From Microvirga arsenatis (lineage in GTDB: Bacteria; Pseudomonadota; Alphaproteobacteria; Rhizobiales; Beijerinckiaceae): DNA of 64,000 nt. Made by a program: the position numbers and the translations under genes. Of this stretch, positions 32,555 to 41,148 are shown in pieces. Under the pieces are notes generated by a model that searched no databases, was not told the DNA's origin, and worked only from the letters and a program-made list of their open reading frames with translations. The DNA lies in the NCBI RefSeq assembly GCF_009910705.1, contig NZ_JAAAXJ010000001.1, positions 186,001-250,000 of the forward strand, given 5' to 3'. Positions within the stretch are counted from its first letter, which is position 1; each line of letters opens with the position of its first letter.

Positions 32555-34123
32555 TCAGGCGGGCTGGATCGGCATCGTCACCGTGAAGCGGGCGCCGGAA
32601 GGGGTGTTGGGGCCGGCCTCCACCTGGGCCTGGAGCTGACGGGCCGTGTTCACGATGAGGCGGGATCCGAGGCTTCGCCGGTTCTTGGAGAGGTCGAAAT
32701 CCGCCGGAAGTCCCACGCCCAGATCCGTCACTTTGAGCCGGAGCTGCCCGCCTTTTGCCGAGAGGCGCACCTGGACCGGCCCGCCGCCGCCTTCCGGGTA
32801 GGCGTACTTGAAAGCGTTGGTGACGATCTCGTTCAGCAGGAGGCCGAGGGAGATCGCCCGGTCGATCGAGATCATGACCGGGTGGCCGTGAAATTCCAGG
32901 CGGTGCTCCACTGCGGTTTCCTGCAGCTTGCGGCACAGGTCGTTCAGGAAGCCGCAGAGATCGACGCTCTCCGCATCGTATTGCCGCCAGAGCCTGTCAT
33001 GGATCTGCGCGATCGTCTGGACTCGGGCATAGGCATCCTCCAGCGCCTGCCGGGCTTCGGCGCTCGCGGTCGAGCGGGACTGGAGGCCGAGCAGGCTCGC
33101 CACGAGGGCGAGGGAGTTCTTCACCCGGTGGCTGACCTCCTGGGTCATGAGCTGGCTGCGCTCCTCGGCCTCGCGCTGCCGGGTCACGTCCGTGCCGGTG
33201 CCGAACCAGCGGAGGATCCTGCCGTCCGCATCCCTGACGGGAAGGGCGCGGGAGAGGAACCAGCGGTACTCGCCGTCGCGGCCGCGCAGGGGGAAGGTGT
33301 CCTCCCAGTTTTCCCCGGTTTCGAAGGCGTGACGGATCCGCTCGACCACGCCCTCCACGTGGTCCGGGTGGTGCACAGCGCGCCAGCCCCAGCCGCGCAT
33401 CTCGTCCAGGGTGGATCCCGTGTACTCGAACCAGCGGTCGTTGTACCAATAGACCGCCCCGGAAGGGTCCGCCATCCAGGCGAGCTGCGGGATTGAATTG
33501 GCCAGGGTGCGGAAGCCCTCCTCGCTTTCCTGCACGGCTCTCTCCATCCTGATGCGCTCCATCGCCACGCCCAGGATGTTGGCCACGCCTCCGAGGAAGG
33601 TGATGTCGGCCTGCGTGAACTTGTTCTCCTGCGGGCTGTCGACCTCCAGCACCCCGTACGACCACTCGCGTCCGCGGATCGGCACGTTGATGGCACGCCG
33701 GACGCCATGCTCGACCATGATCTGGGAGGCGCGGAAGCGGTCCTCGCCCTCGGCGGCAGCGGCTCCGAGATGGCTGGAGATCACGGCCTCGCCGGTACGA
33801 AAGGCATAGCCTGCTGCCGATGCGATGTCCGAGCCGACGAGCGCATGCCCGACCAAGCCCGGCCGCCACCCGACGCCCGCACGCAGGAGGAACTTGTCGT
33901 CCTCGGGGCGGTATTCGAGCACCTTGGACAGCTCGCTGCCGAGACCGTTCGCGCTGACGCGACAGGCCTCCTGCAGCAGAAGGTCGAGCTCGGTGGCCTG
34001 GAGCGCAAAGAGAGCGAAGCCGGCGAGAGCCTCCTGCTGGCGGAGCCTGTAGGCCAGCTCCTCGGATCTCTGCGACAGGGGCAGGAGTTCGGGACCCTTG
34101 GGATGCGATGGGCTGATGCTCAC
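32555..34123 (-). CDS. GAF-PAS sensor histidine kinase of the HisKA_2/HWE group
   Basis: A 522-residue soluble sensor kinase. A GAF domain spans about residues 30-190 (EVLEYRPEDD-type start, then GVGWRPGLVGHALVGSDIAS and SYGVLEVDSPQENKFT), and a PAS/PAC domain about 205-325 (LANSIPQLAWMADPSGAVYW, WEDTFPLRGRDGEYRWFLS). The phospho-acceptor box is EVSHRVKNSLALVASLLGLQ near residue 335. The ATPase domain has LLLNEIVTNAFKYAYPEG (N box) and VTDLGVGLP (G1). The HRVKN box places it in the HisKA_2/HWE class, the class that feeds the PhyR-NepR-EcfG general stress pathway. No TM segment. A match to the EcfG promoter lies upstream, and a receiver gene is divergent. Confidence 0.9.
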   Translation of the reverse strand: MSISPSHPKGPELLPLSQRSEELAYRLRQQEALAGFALFALQATELDLLLQEACRVSANGLGSELSKVLEYRPEDDKFLLRAGVGWRPGLVGHALVGSDIASAAGYAFRTGEAVISSHLGAAAAEGEDRFRASQIMVEHGVRRAINVPIRGREWSYGVLEVDSPQENKFTQADITFLGGVANILGVAMERIRMERAVQESEEGFRTLANSIPQLAWMADPSGAVYWYNDRWFEYTGSTLDEMRGWGWRAVHHPDHVEGVVERIRHAFETGENWEDTFPLRGRDGEYRWFLSRALPVRDADGRILRWFGTGTDVTRQREAEERSQLMTQEVSHRVKNSLALVASLLGLQSRSTASAEARQALEDAYARVQTIAQIHDRLWRQYDAESVDLCGFLNDLCRKLQETAVEHRLEFHGHPVMISIDRAISLGLLLNEIVTNAFKYAYPEGGGGPVQVRLSAKGGQLRLKVTDLGVGLPADFDLSKNRRSLGSRLIVNTARQLQAQVEAGPNTPSGARFTVTMPIQPA

Positions 34124-34167
34124 GAACCGGACCCGACGCGATGGAGACGGGGATAGCGACTATTCCA

Positions 34168-34193
34168 AACGCCCCTGCCCGCCGCTCCGTTCC
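34168..34193 (-). promoter_or_regulatory. EcfG-type promoter of the sensor kinase, GGAAC-N17-CGTT
   Basis: On the minus strand GGAAC (34193-34189) and CGTT (34171-34168) are 17 bases apart, within the accepted 16-17 spacing. Transcription would start near 34161, giving a leader of about 38 bases before the kinase ATG. This predicts that the kinase is itself a general-stress-response gene. Confidence 0.65.
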
Positions 34194-34238
34194 TCAGGCG
34201 ACATTCCCAGCATGCATGGGTCGGACCCTTCGACATCT

Positions 34239-34263
34239 GGAACAGCCAAAGGGATGGCGAATT
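34239..34263 (+). promoter_or_regulatory. Weak EcfG-like promoter of the response regulator
   Basis: GGAAC (34239-34243) is followed after 16 bases by AATT (34260-34263). The -35 is exact but only TT of the -10 matches CGTT. It lies 43 bases before the response regulator start. It could give stress-dependent expression of both divergent genes, but it is a weak call. Confidence 0.3.
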
Positions 34264-34305
34264 GACTCGGACTGGAAACCTCGCCCTGCGATCCAGGAGG
34301 CTGGG

Positions 34306-34683
34306 ATGTTGAACGGCATGCGTGTTCTCGTCGTCGAGGACGATCCGGCCATCGCCACGGACATCAGCGACCTCATCGAGCGCGCTGAAGGGGAGGTGGT
34401 CGGGCCCGTCGGGTCCCTGCGCGAGGCCCGGCAGACGGTCAAAAGCGATCAGGCGATCGACGCCGCCGTTCTCGACGTCAACCTGGGGGATGGCGACATC
34501 ACGCCGGTGCTGGAAACCCTGCGGGCGCGGCACGTGGGCGTGGTGGTCTATACGGGCGCCAGCGGGCTGCCGGCCGGCGTGGGCGAGCGCCATCCCGACA
34601 TCGTCGTGCTTCAGAAGCCCGTACAGCCCGGGCGCATCGTCGGCGAGATCCAGCGTGCCCGCCGCGCCGTGAGCGCCGCCTGA
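34306..34683 (+). CDS. Single-domain response regulator (receiver only)
   Basis: A 125-residue CheY-like receiver. The acidic pair is in VVEDDPAIATDI near residues 10-12, the phospho-acceptor Asp is in AAVLDVNLGDG near residue 55, the conserved Thr in VVVYTGASG near 84, and the Lys in VVLQKPVQPG near 103. There is no output domain and no sigma-like PhyR domain. The ATG at MLNGMRV has AGGAGG 5 bases upstream. Divergent from the HisKA_2 kinase, so the two probably form a phospho-relay; single-domain receivers beside such kinases often act as phosphate sinks or modulators. Confidence 0.9.
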   Translation: MLNGMRVLVVEDDPAIATDISDLIERAEGEVVGPVGSLREARQTVKSDQAIDAAVLDVNLGDGDITPVLETLRARHVGVVVYTGASGLPAGVGERHPDIVVLQKPVQPGRIVGEIQRARRAVSAA

Positions 34684-34693
34684 GCCTGGGCCA

Positions 34694-36016
34694 TCATTCC
34701 CACGCGATGGCGTGAAAGAAGCTGCCGGTCACGAGGCCCCGGCGATGGCCGGCGGTGCCGAGATCGTTGCCCTCCGCATCGGCGATGGAGGCGAAGGCCG
34801 CCTCCCGCGACGGGTCGCTCCCCGTCACCGAGGCGTAGTGGAACTCATGCCCGACGAGGCGTCGGCCCGCCGCTCCCAGCACGCCGTCATGCAGCAGATG
34901 CGCCACCCGGTAGCCGAGATGCATCCGCCGCTTGGCGTAGCTCGTCTCCACGGGCAGCAGATCCGCCATGGCATGGACGTTCCCGTCGCCGTCCTCGAGG
35001 GACCGGCCCAGCACCATGTAGCCGCCGCATTCGCCGTGAACGGGCCGGCTTTCGGCGAAGCGGCGCAGGCCTTCGAGGAAGCGCCGCGCACCCGCGATGC
35101 GCCCGGCGTGAAGCTCCGGGTACCCTCCGGGCAGCCAGCAGACATCGCAGTCCGACGGGGGCGTCTCGTCCGCCAGCGGCGAGAAGGTCACGACCTCCGC
35201 CCCTGCGCTGCGCCAGGCCGCAAGCACGTGCGGATAGACGAAGGAGAAGGCCCTGTCGGAGGCCAGCGCGATCCGCTGCCCGGGGGGCGGCACGGGGATT
35301 GCGCGCCCCGCCGTTTCGAGCCGCGTCGGGCGGGCGAGGGCCACCAGGCGGCCGAGGTCGAGAGCGGACTCCACCGCATCGGCGAGGCGTTCCAGCCGGG
35401 CGTCGAGTTCCTCAGTCTCGCCGGCCTGGACGAGGCCGAGATGGCGCTCGGGCAGGGCGAGGTCGGGGTTGCGCATGAGCGCGCCCAGCACGGGCAGGCC
35501 GATGCGCGCCATGCCGTCCTCCACCAGCCGGCGGTGGCGCTCGCTGGCGACCTTGTTCAGCACCACGCCGGCCACTTCGATGCGCGGATCGAAGCGGGCG
35601 CAGCCGAGCGCGACGGCGGCCGCCGATTGCGCATGGCCGGAGACGTCGAGCACGAGGATCACCGGCCAGCCGAACAGGGCGGCGATATCGGCGCTCGCAC
35701 CTGTGCGGCCGGTTTCCTGGCGGATCCCGTCGAAGAGGCCCATGGAGCCTTCGGCGATGACGATGTCGGCGTTCCCGGCGGCCCGGGACGCAACGGCTCC
35801 GAGCAGAGCACCGCTCATGGCGAAGCTGTCGAGGTTGAAGCTGGGTGCGCCCGTGGCGGCGGCGTGGAAGGCCGGGTCGATATAGTCCGGCCCGCATTTC
35901 ACCCCGCGCACACGTAGGCCCCGGCGGGCGAGCGCCCGCTGGAGGCCGAGCACCACGGTGGTCTTGCCCGAACCGGAGCGCGGGGCGGCGACGAGAAGGC
36001 CGGGGCCGAGGCTCAC
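34694..36016 (-). CDS. cobB: Cobyrinic (hydrogenobyrinic) acid a,c-diamide synthase
   Basis: A 440-residue glutamine-dependent amidotransferase that amidates side chains a and c of the corrin ring. The N-terminal P-loop domain reads LLVAAPRSGSGKTTVVLGLQ and the C-terminal glutaminase domain carries CDVCWLPGGYPELHAG, then the nucleophile in GECGGYMVLGRSLED. The start is a GTG whose bases overlap the cobA stop codon. It is the last of the cobA-cobB pair on the minus strand. Length and domain order are normal for CobB. Confidence 0.95.
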   Translation of the reverse strand: MSLGPGLLVAAPRSGSGKTTVVLGLQRALARRGLRVRGVKCGPDYIDPAFHAAATGAPSFNLDSFAMSGALLGAVASRAAGNADIVIAEGSMGLFDGIRQETGRTGASADIAALFGWPVILVLDVSGHAQSAAAVALGCARFDPRIEVAGVVLNKVASERHRRLVEDGMARIGLPVLGALMRNPDLALPERHLGLVQAGETEELDARLERLADAVESALDLGRLVALARPTRLETAGRAIPVPPPGQRIALASDRAFSFVYPHVLAAWRSAGAEVVTFSPLADETPPSDCDVCWLPGGYPELHAGRIAGARRFLEGLRRFAESRPVHGECGGYMVLGRSLEDGDGNVHAMADLLPVETSYAKRRMHLGYRVAHLLHDGVLGAAGRRLVGHEFHYASVTGSDPSREAAFASIADAEGNDLGTAGHRRGLVTGSFFHAIAWE

Positions 36017-36807
36017 TGGGCGGCCTCGCTGCCGAACTCGAGAAGGTGGTTGGCGATGGCCGCGCGGAAGGCGGCGATCGCTCCGACGGCGACGATGGCC
36101 GGCGAGCGGATGTGACCGTCCTCCGCAAGCTTCGGCAGGCTTTCGAGCGTTGCCTCCACCACGCTCTCCTTGGAGGTCGTGGCGCCGTGGACGGCGATGG
36201 CGGGCGTGTCGCCGGGAAGCCCGCCCTCCATGAGGCCCTGCACGATGGAGGGGAGGCTAGACACGGCCATGTAGAGCACGATGGGCGCGCCGGTGCGGGC
36301 CAGCGAGGTCCATTCGAGCTGCGCGTCGGGCGCAGGGTGGCCGGTGGCGAGGATCACCGCGTGGTTCGCCTTGCGCATGGTCGCCGGCACCCCATGAATG
36401 GCAAGCGCGGCGAGGCCGCTCGATACGCCGGGAATGATGCGGAACGGGATGCCCGCCTCCGACAGGGCCAGGGCCTCCTCGCCGCCGCGCCCGAAGATGA
36501 AGGGATCGCCGCCTTTCAACCGCAGCACCCGCTTGCCCTCGCGCGCAAGCTGGATCAGACGCTCGCAGATGTCGCGCTGGGACGCCGAGGGCCGCCCGCC
36601 GCGCTTGCCGGCAAATTCCAGGGCGGCGCCTTCGCGGGCGAAGGAGAGCACGGCCGGGTCGACCAGCGCGTCGTAGACGATGACATCGGCCTTTTCGAGG
36701 GCGTTCAGGGCGTGGATCGTGAGCAGGCCCGGATCGCCCGGGCCGGCGCCGACGAGCCAGACCGTGCCGGGGGCGAAGGGCGGCGTGAGGCGGGAGAGGG
36801 CGGTCAT
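36013..36807 (-). CDS. cobA: Uroporphyrinogen-III C-methyltransferase
   Basis: A 264-residue SUMT that methylates uroporphyrinogen III at C2 and C7 to give precorrin-2, the committed step from heme toward B12. SAM-binding marks are VWLVGAGPGDPGLLTIHALN, VIVYDALVDPAVLSFAREGA, LRLKGGDPFIFGRGGEEALA and IPFRIIPGVSSGLAALA. There is no CysG-type dehydrogenase domain, so it is the monofunctional form. GGAGGG precedes the ATG. It is divergent from cbiD across 71 bp. Confidence 0.95.
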   Translation of the reverse strand: MTALSRLTPPFAPGTVWLVGAGPGDPGLLTIHALNALEKADVIVYDALVDPAVLSFAREGAALEFAGKRGGRPSASQRDICERLIQLAREGKRVLRLKGGDPFIFGRGGEEALALSEAGIPFRIIPGVSSGLAALAIHGVPATMRKANHAVILATGHPAPDAQLEWTSLARTGAPIVLYMAVSSLPSIVQGLMEGGLPGDTPAIAVHGATTSKESVVEATLESLPKLAEDGHIRSPAIVAVGAIAAFRAAIANHLLEFGSEAAQ

Positions 36808-36878
36808 GAGACCCTCCGGCTGTGCCTGGGAGCCGCGATGTGGGTGTTGAAATTCATGGCGACGTTGTAAGAGGGCGC

Positions 36879-37982
36879 ATGGACGAGAGCAAACCCGCCG
36901 GATCGCTGCGCCGTGGCTGGACCACGGGCGCCTGCGCCACGGCGGCGGCCAAGGCGGCCTATATCGGCTGGCAGGCGGGCGAGTGCCCGGATCCCGTCGA
37001 GATCGTGCTGCCGGGCGGGGCGCGGCCGGCCTTTTCCCTGGCGCTTGCGGAAATCATCGCAGGCGGGGCGCGGGCGGGTGTCGTCAAGGATGCGGGCGAC
37101 GATCCCGATGTGACCCATGGCGCCCTGGTGATCGCGACCATCCGTGCCGGAGCGCCGGGCTCGGGCGTGACGTTCCGTGCCGGGGAGGGCGTCGGCACGG
37201 TCACCCGGGCCGGTCTTCCCTTGCCGCCGGGCGAACCCGCCATCAATCCGGTGCCGCGCCAGATGATCCGCGACAACCTGGAGGAGGCGGCGCGCAGCCT
37301 CGGCGGGGCTACCGACATCGAGGTCGAGATCGCCATTCCGGGCGGCGAGGCCATCGCGCAGAGGACGCTCAACCCGCGCCTCGGCATCCTGGGCGGGCTG
37401 TCGATCCTCGGCACCACCGGCGTGGTGGTGCCCTATTCCTGCGCGGCCTGGATCCACAGCATTTACCGCGGCATCGACGTGGCGCGCGCCGGTGGGCTCG
37501 ACCATGTGGCGGGCGCCACCGGCTCCACCTCCGAGAAGGCCGTGCAGGCGCTCCATGATCTGCCGGAGCAGGCTCTCATCGACATGGGCGACTTCGTCGG
37601 CGGCATGCTGAAGTACCTGCGCCGCAATCCCGTGCCGAAGGTCACCATCGCGGGCGGCTTCGCCAAGATGACCAAGCTCGGGCAGGGGCTGCTCGACCTG
37701 CATTCGCGCTCCGGTGCGGTCGATCTCGACTGGCTCGCCGAGCGTCTTGGAGAGACCGGCGCGGATGCGTCCGTCGTGATGCAGGCACGCAGCGCCAATA
37801 CCGCGCTCGAGGTGCTTGAGACTGCCAGGAGCCTCGGCCTGCCGCTCGGCGACGTCGTGGCGCAGCACGCGTGGGGCACAGCCGCCAAGGCCCTGCGCGG
37901 CGCGAGCATCGCACTCGAGGTCGCGGTGTTCGACCGCAACGGCCAACTCGTGGGCCGCGTGCCGTTCCATCCGGTTGTCTGA
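36879..37982 (+). CDS. cbiD: CbiD-type C1-methyltransferase (cobalt-precorrin-5B class)
   Basis: A 367-residue CbiD. Family marks: LRRGWTTGACATAAAKAAY at the start, VVKDAGDDPDVTHGALV, INPVPRQMIRDNLEEAA, NPRLGILGGLSILGTTG, and GGFAKMTKLGQGLLDLHSRS. In the anaerobic pathway CbiD methylates C1 of cobalt-precorrin-5B and releases acetaldehyde with CbiG. Here it sits among aerobic-route genes (cobG, cobN) and no cobF is present, so it most likely does the C1 methylation on a cobalt-free intermediate. The ATG with GAGGG upstream is used; a longer frame to 36822 has no ribosome site. Confidence 0.93.
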   Translation: MDESKPAGSLRRGWTTGACATAAAKAAYIGWQAGECPDPVEIVLPGGARPAFSLALAEIIAGGARAGVVKDAGDDPDVTHGALVIATIRAGAPGSGVTFRAGEGVGTVTRAGLPLPPGEPAINPVPRQMIRDNLEEAARSLGGATDIEVEIAIPGGEAIAQRTLNPRLGILGGLSILGTTGVVVPYSCAAWIHSIYRGIDVARAGGLDHVAGATGSTSEKAVQALHDLPEQALIDMGDFVGGMLKYLRRNPVPKVTIAGGFAKMTKLGQGLLDLHSRSGAVDLDWLAERLGETGADASVVMQARSANTALEVLETARSLGLPLGDVVAQHAWGTAAKALRGASIALEVAVFDRNGQLVGRVPFHPVV

Positions 37983-37993
37983 AGGCGCGCGCC

Positions 37994-38767
37994 TCATGGG
38001 CTCTCCCCGCGGGTGCCCGGGCGAAAGCGCCGGTCGTAGCCGGTCGAGTAGAGCGCGCTGTCGCGGAAGCCCCGCGCGTCGAGGGTGCGCCCCACCAGGA
38101 TCAGCGCCGTGCGCTCCAGCTTCTCCGCGCGCACCATCGCGGCGATGGTGGAGAGCGTTCCCTTGATCACCCGCTCGTCCGGCCAGGAGGCACGCCAGAC
38201 CACGGCTGTGGGGCAATCCGCGCCGTAGGCCGGCAGCAGCTCCTCGACCACCTGCTCGATCACGTGAATCGAGAGATGGATCGCGAGCGTCGCCTTCGTC
38301 TGCGCGAAGGTGGACAGCCGCTCCGTCTCGGGCATCGCGGAGGCGCGTCCCGACGTGCGGGTGAGAACCACCGACTGCCCGATCTCGGGGACCGTCAGCT
38401 CGCGCCCGAGGGCCGCCGCCGCCGCTGCGAAAGCGGGGACGCCGGGCGTGATCGTGTAGGGGATGCCCAAGCCGTCGAGCCGCCGCAGCTGCTCGCCCAT
38501 GGCACTCCAGATGGAGAGGTCGCCGGAATGCAGCCGCGCCACGTCCTCCCCGTTCTCGTGCGCCCGCACGTACTCGGCCGTGATTGCGTCGAGGTCGAGA
38601 GGCGCCGTGTCCACGAGGCGGGCACCGGGCGGACACCAGGAGAGGATCTCCGGCGGCACGATGGAGCCCGCATAGAGGCAGACGGGGCAGCGCTCGACGA
38701 GCGAGCGTCCACGCACGGTGATGAGATCGGCGGCGCCGGGGCCGGCGCCGATGAAGTGAACCGTCAT
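37994..38767 (-). CDS. cobM: Precorrin-4 C11-methyltransferase
   Basis: A 257-residue SAM-dependent tetrapyrrole methylase. [20 protein letters not shown] begins the protein; [32 protein letters not shown] and [20 protein letters not shown] are CobM/CbiF signatures. It methylates C11 of precorrin-4. Its start codon overlaps the stop of cobE. It is convergent with cbiD, 11 bases apart. Confidence 0.95.
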   Translation of the reverse strand: MTVHFIGAGPGAADLITVRGRSLVERCPVCLYAGSIVPPEILSWCPPGARLVDTAPLDLDAITAEYVRAHENGEDVARLHSGDLSIWSAMGEQLRRLDGLGIPYTITPGVPAFAAAAAALGRELTVPEIGQSVVLTRTSGRASAMPETERLSTFAQTKATLAIHLSIHVIEQVVEELLPAYGADCPTAVVWRASWPDERVIKGTLSTIAAMVRAEKLERTALILVGRTLDARGFRDSALYSTGYDRRFRPGTRGESP

Positions 38768-39150
38768 GGGTCGGTCTCCGAGCGGGCGAGGGCGCAGGTG
38801 GCGGAGGACGAAGCGATGCGCTCCAGGATGAGCTCGGCCCGGGGCCCTGCGGCTGCCAGCGCCGCCGCCTCCGCGACCGATCCGACCCCGTGGGCAGCGA
38901 TGGAGCGCGCCGATTGCGTGCGCACGCGCGGCGCTGCTTTGGCAAGGTCGGACGCCGCAACGGACGATGCCATGGCATTCAGTCTCCGGGCCGCTTCCGA
39001 GAAGGCGGGCAGGGTGGCGAGAACCTCGATGGTCGCAAGCCTGCTCAGGCTGTCGGGTGCAAGCGCCGCGCGTTCCAGCGCCAGCTCCACGAGCATCACG
39101 ATCTCGTCTGCGGCGACGCCACGCCTGAATCCTACGCCTGCCACGATCAT
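38764..39150 (-). CDS. cobE: CobE/CbiG C-terminal-type cobalamin synthesis protein
   Basis: A 128-residue protein beginning [20 protein letters not shown], the signature of the CobE/CbiG C-terminal domain. Later marks are [19 protein letters not shown] and [17 protein letters not shown]. CobE is needed for aerobic B12 synthesis, but its exact step is unsettled; in the anaerobic route the related CbiG opens the lactone and works just before CbiD. Finding CobE with CbiD therefore fits a joint role. It is overlapped by 4 bases at both ends, with cobL before and cobM after. Confidence 0.88.
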   Translation of the reverse strand: MIVAGVGFRRGVAADEIVMLVELALERAALAPDSLSRLATIEVLATLPAFSEAARRLNAMASSVAASDLAKAAPRVRTQSARSIAAHGVGSVAEAAALAAAGPRAELILERIASSSATCALARSETDP

Positions 39151-40358
39151 GGCTTCGTCACCACCCATTGCGTGACGGGCATGGCCGCCCGCCAGCCGTG
39201 CATGGAGCCGACGGACTCCAGGCGCGAGAGCGCGAGGCGCCGCATGATGCCGCCATGCCGGCTGTAGAGCGTCCCGAGCAGCGTCTCGGTTTCCAGCGTC
39301 ACCGCGTTGAGCACGAGGCGCCCGCCGGGCTTCAGCGCCGACCAGGCCGTGTCGAAGACGCCGGCTTCCGATGCGCCGCCGCCGATGAAGACCGCGTCCG
39401 GCGCCGGCAGATCGGCCAGCGCTTCCGGTGCGCGGCCGATGCGGATGTCGAGCGCCGTTGCGCCGAGTTCGAGCGCATTTCGCCGCGCCCGCTCGGCCCG
39501 CTCGGGCCGCTCCTCGATGCCGATGCAGCGGCTGCGCGGATGGCGCAGGCACCATTCGATGCCGACGGAGCCGGCGCCGAGGCCGATGTCCCAGAGCAAC
39601 TCCCCTGCCTTCGGCGCCAGGGCCGCGAGGGTCAGCGCGCGGATCTCCGCCTTGGTGAGCTGACCGTCGTTGTCGAACCACGCATCCGGCAGTCCCGGCG
39701 CGAGGGTGACGATGCGGGCATCGTGCGCTGCCGCAACCTCGATGGCGATTGTATTGAGCGGGTCGATACCGGCCATCTCAAACGCATCGGCGCGCGAGTG
39801 GCGGATGCGCTCGCGCGGGCCGCCCATGGCTTCGAGCACCGTGATTCTTGAGGCGCCCATGCCGCGAGCCTTCAGGAGTTCCGCAAGTTGTTCCGGCGTC
39901 GATCCGTCCCAGGACAGGGCGAGAAGACGTGCGCCGGGCTGCAGATAGGGGATGATCCGCCTCAGCGCCCGCCCGTGCAGGCTCACGCAATCGCAATCCG
40001 GCAGCGACCAGCCCATGCGCGCGGCGGCGAGGCTGAAGGCCGATGGGTGCGGGAAGCACACGATCTCCTCCGGCGCAATCAGGCGCGCCAGCTCCGCGCC
40101 GACGCCGTAATGGAACGGATCGCCTGTTGCCAGAACGCAGGTGGGCCGGCCGCGGCGCGCCAGGATCATGGGATAGCCCTCCGCGAAGGGGCTTGGCCAG
40201 GCCTGCGTCCGTGCCGGGAGGGGCGCCGCCAGGGCGAGGTGACGCGCGCCGCCGATCACGAACTCCGCCCGGTCGAGGGCGGCCAGAGCCGCGGGGGAGA
40301 GGCCCGCGCGCCCATCCTCCCCGATGCCGATGATGGTGAGCCAGGGAGCCTCAGCCAT
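39147..40358 (-). CDS. cobL: Precorrin-6Y C5,15-methyltransferase (decarboxylating), CobL
   Basis: A 403-residue fusion of two methyltransferases. Residues 1-200 are the CbiE-like tetrapyrrole methylase ([39 protein letters not shown]). Residues 210-403 are the CbiT-like Rossmann methylase ([38 protein letters not shown]). It methylates C5 and C15 and decarboxylates the ring. The start at MAEAPWL is fixed by GGAG seven bases upstream. It is divergent from cobK over only 37 bp. Confidence 0.95.
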   Translation of the reverse strand: MAEAPWLTIIGIGEDGRAGLSPAALAALDRAEFVIGGARHLALAAPLPARTQAWPSPFAEGYPMILARRGRPTCVLATGDPFHYGVGAELARLIAPEEIVCFPHPSAFSLAAARMGWSLPDCDCVSLHGRALRRIIPYLQPGARLLALSWDGSTPEQLAELLKARGMGASRITVLEAMGGPRERIRHSRADAFEMAGIDPLNTIAIEVAAAHDARIVTLAPGLPDAWFDNDGQLTKAEIRALTLAALAPKAGELLWDIGLGAGSVGIEWCLRHPRSRCIGIEERPERAERARRNALELGATALDIRIGRAPEALADLPAPDAVFIGGGASEAGVFDTAWSALKPGGRLVLNAVTLETETLLGTLYSRHGGIMRRLALSRLESVGSMHGWRAAMPVTQWVVTKP

Positions 40359-40395
40359 GCTCGACTCCGCCGCGGAGTTGGGGGAAAAGAGGCGC

Positions 40396-41148
40396 ATGCG
40401 CATCCTCATTCTGGGCGGCACGACGGAAGCCGCCGCGCTCGCGGCGCGGCTCTCCGGCCATCCCGCCTACAGCCCGATCCTGTCCATGGCCGGGCGCACC
40501 AGCGACCCGCGGCCCCTGCCGGTTCCAACCCGCATCGGCGGCTTCGGCGGCGTGGAGGGGCTCGCCCGCTTTCTGGTGCAGGAGCGGATCGAGGCGGTAA
40601 TCGACGCGACGCATCCCTTCGCCGCCATTATGTCCCGCAACGCTGCCGACGCCTGCGCGCAGGCTCAGGTTCCGCTGCTCGCCCTGCGCCGTCCGCCCTG
40701 GACCGCGCAAGAAGGCGACCGGTGGATTGAGGTGGGGACCATGGAGGAAGCCGTCAGTGCATTGGGCGAGGAGCCCCGCCGCGTCTTCCTCACGGTCGGT
40801 CGTCTCGAACTCCCGCCCTTCGCAGCCGCGCCGCAGCACACCTATCTCGTGCGCACCATCGAGCCCATCGGCGATGCGCTGCCGGCGCCGAACGTCATCG
40901 CGATCCGGGACCGCGCGCCTTTCGACGAGGCGGCGGAGCGCGCGCTCATGGAGCGCGAGCGGATCGAGGTTGTGGTCACGAAGAACTCCGGCGGAGCCGC
41001 CACCTATCCGAAGATCGCCGCGGCGCGAGTCCTCGGGCTGCCCGTCGTCATCGTGGCGCGGCCCGAGAAGCCGCGCGGCGTCGATGAGGTTGCCACCGCC
41101 GAGGCGGCTTTCGATTGGCTCGAGCGCCGTCACGGCCGCACCCCGTAG
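40396..41148 (+). CDS. cobK: Precorrin-6A reductase
   Basis: A 250-residue NADPH-dependent reductase. The protein begins MRILILGGTTEAAALAARLS and has IDATHPFAAIMSRNAADACA, then RPPWTAQEGDRWIEV and VVVTKNSGGAATYPKIAAAR. These are the nucleotide-binding and substrate motifs of CobK/CbiJ. It is the only ring-synthesis gene between 38 and 50 kb on the plus strand. Its last 19 bases overlap the 3' end of cobJ on the other strand. A palindrome (ACTCCGC/GCGGAGT) between it and cobL supplies ribosome-site sequence to cobL. Confidence 0.94.
   Translation: MRILILGGTTEAAALAARLSGHPAYSPILSMAGRTSDPRPLPVPTRIGGFGGVEGLARFLVQERIEAVIDATHPFAAIMSRNAADACAQAQVPLLALRRPPWTAQEGDRWIEVGTMEEAVSALGEEPRRVFLTVGRLELPPFAAAPQHTYLVRTIEPIGDALPAPNVIAIRDRAPFDEAAERALMERERIEVVVTKNSGGAATYPKIAAARVLGLPVVIVARPEKPRGVDEVATAEAAFDWLERRHGRTP

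Noticed and set aside
32555-34683. PhyR-type regulator at the kinase locus
   Set aside because: The 125-residue protein is a bare receiver without the sigma-like domain of PhyR.
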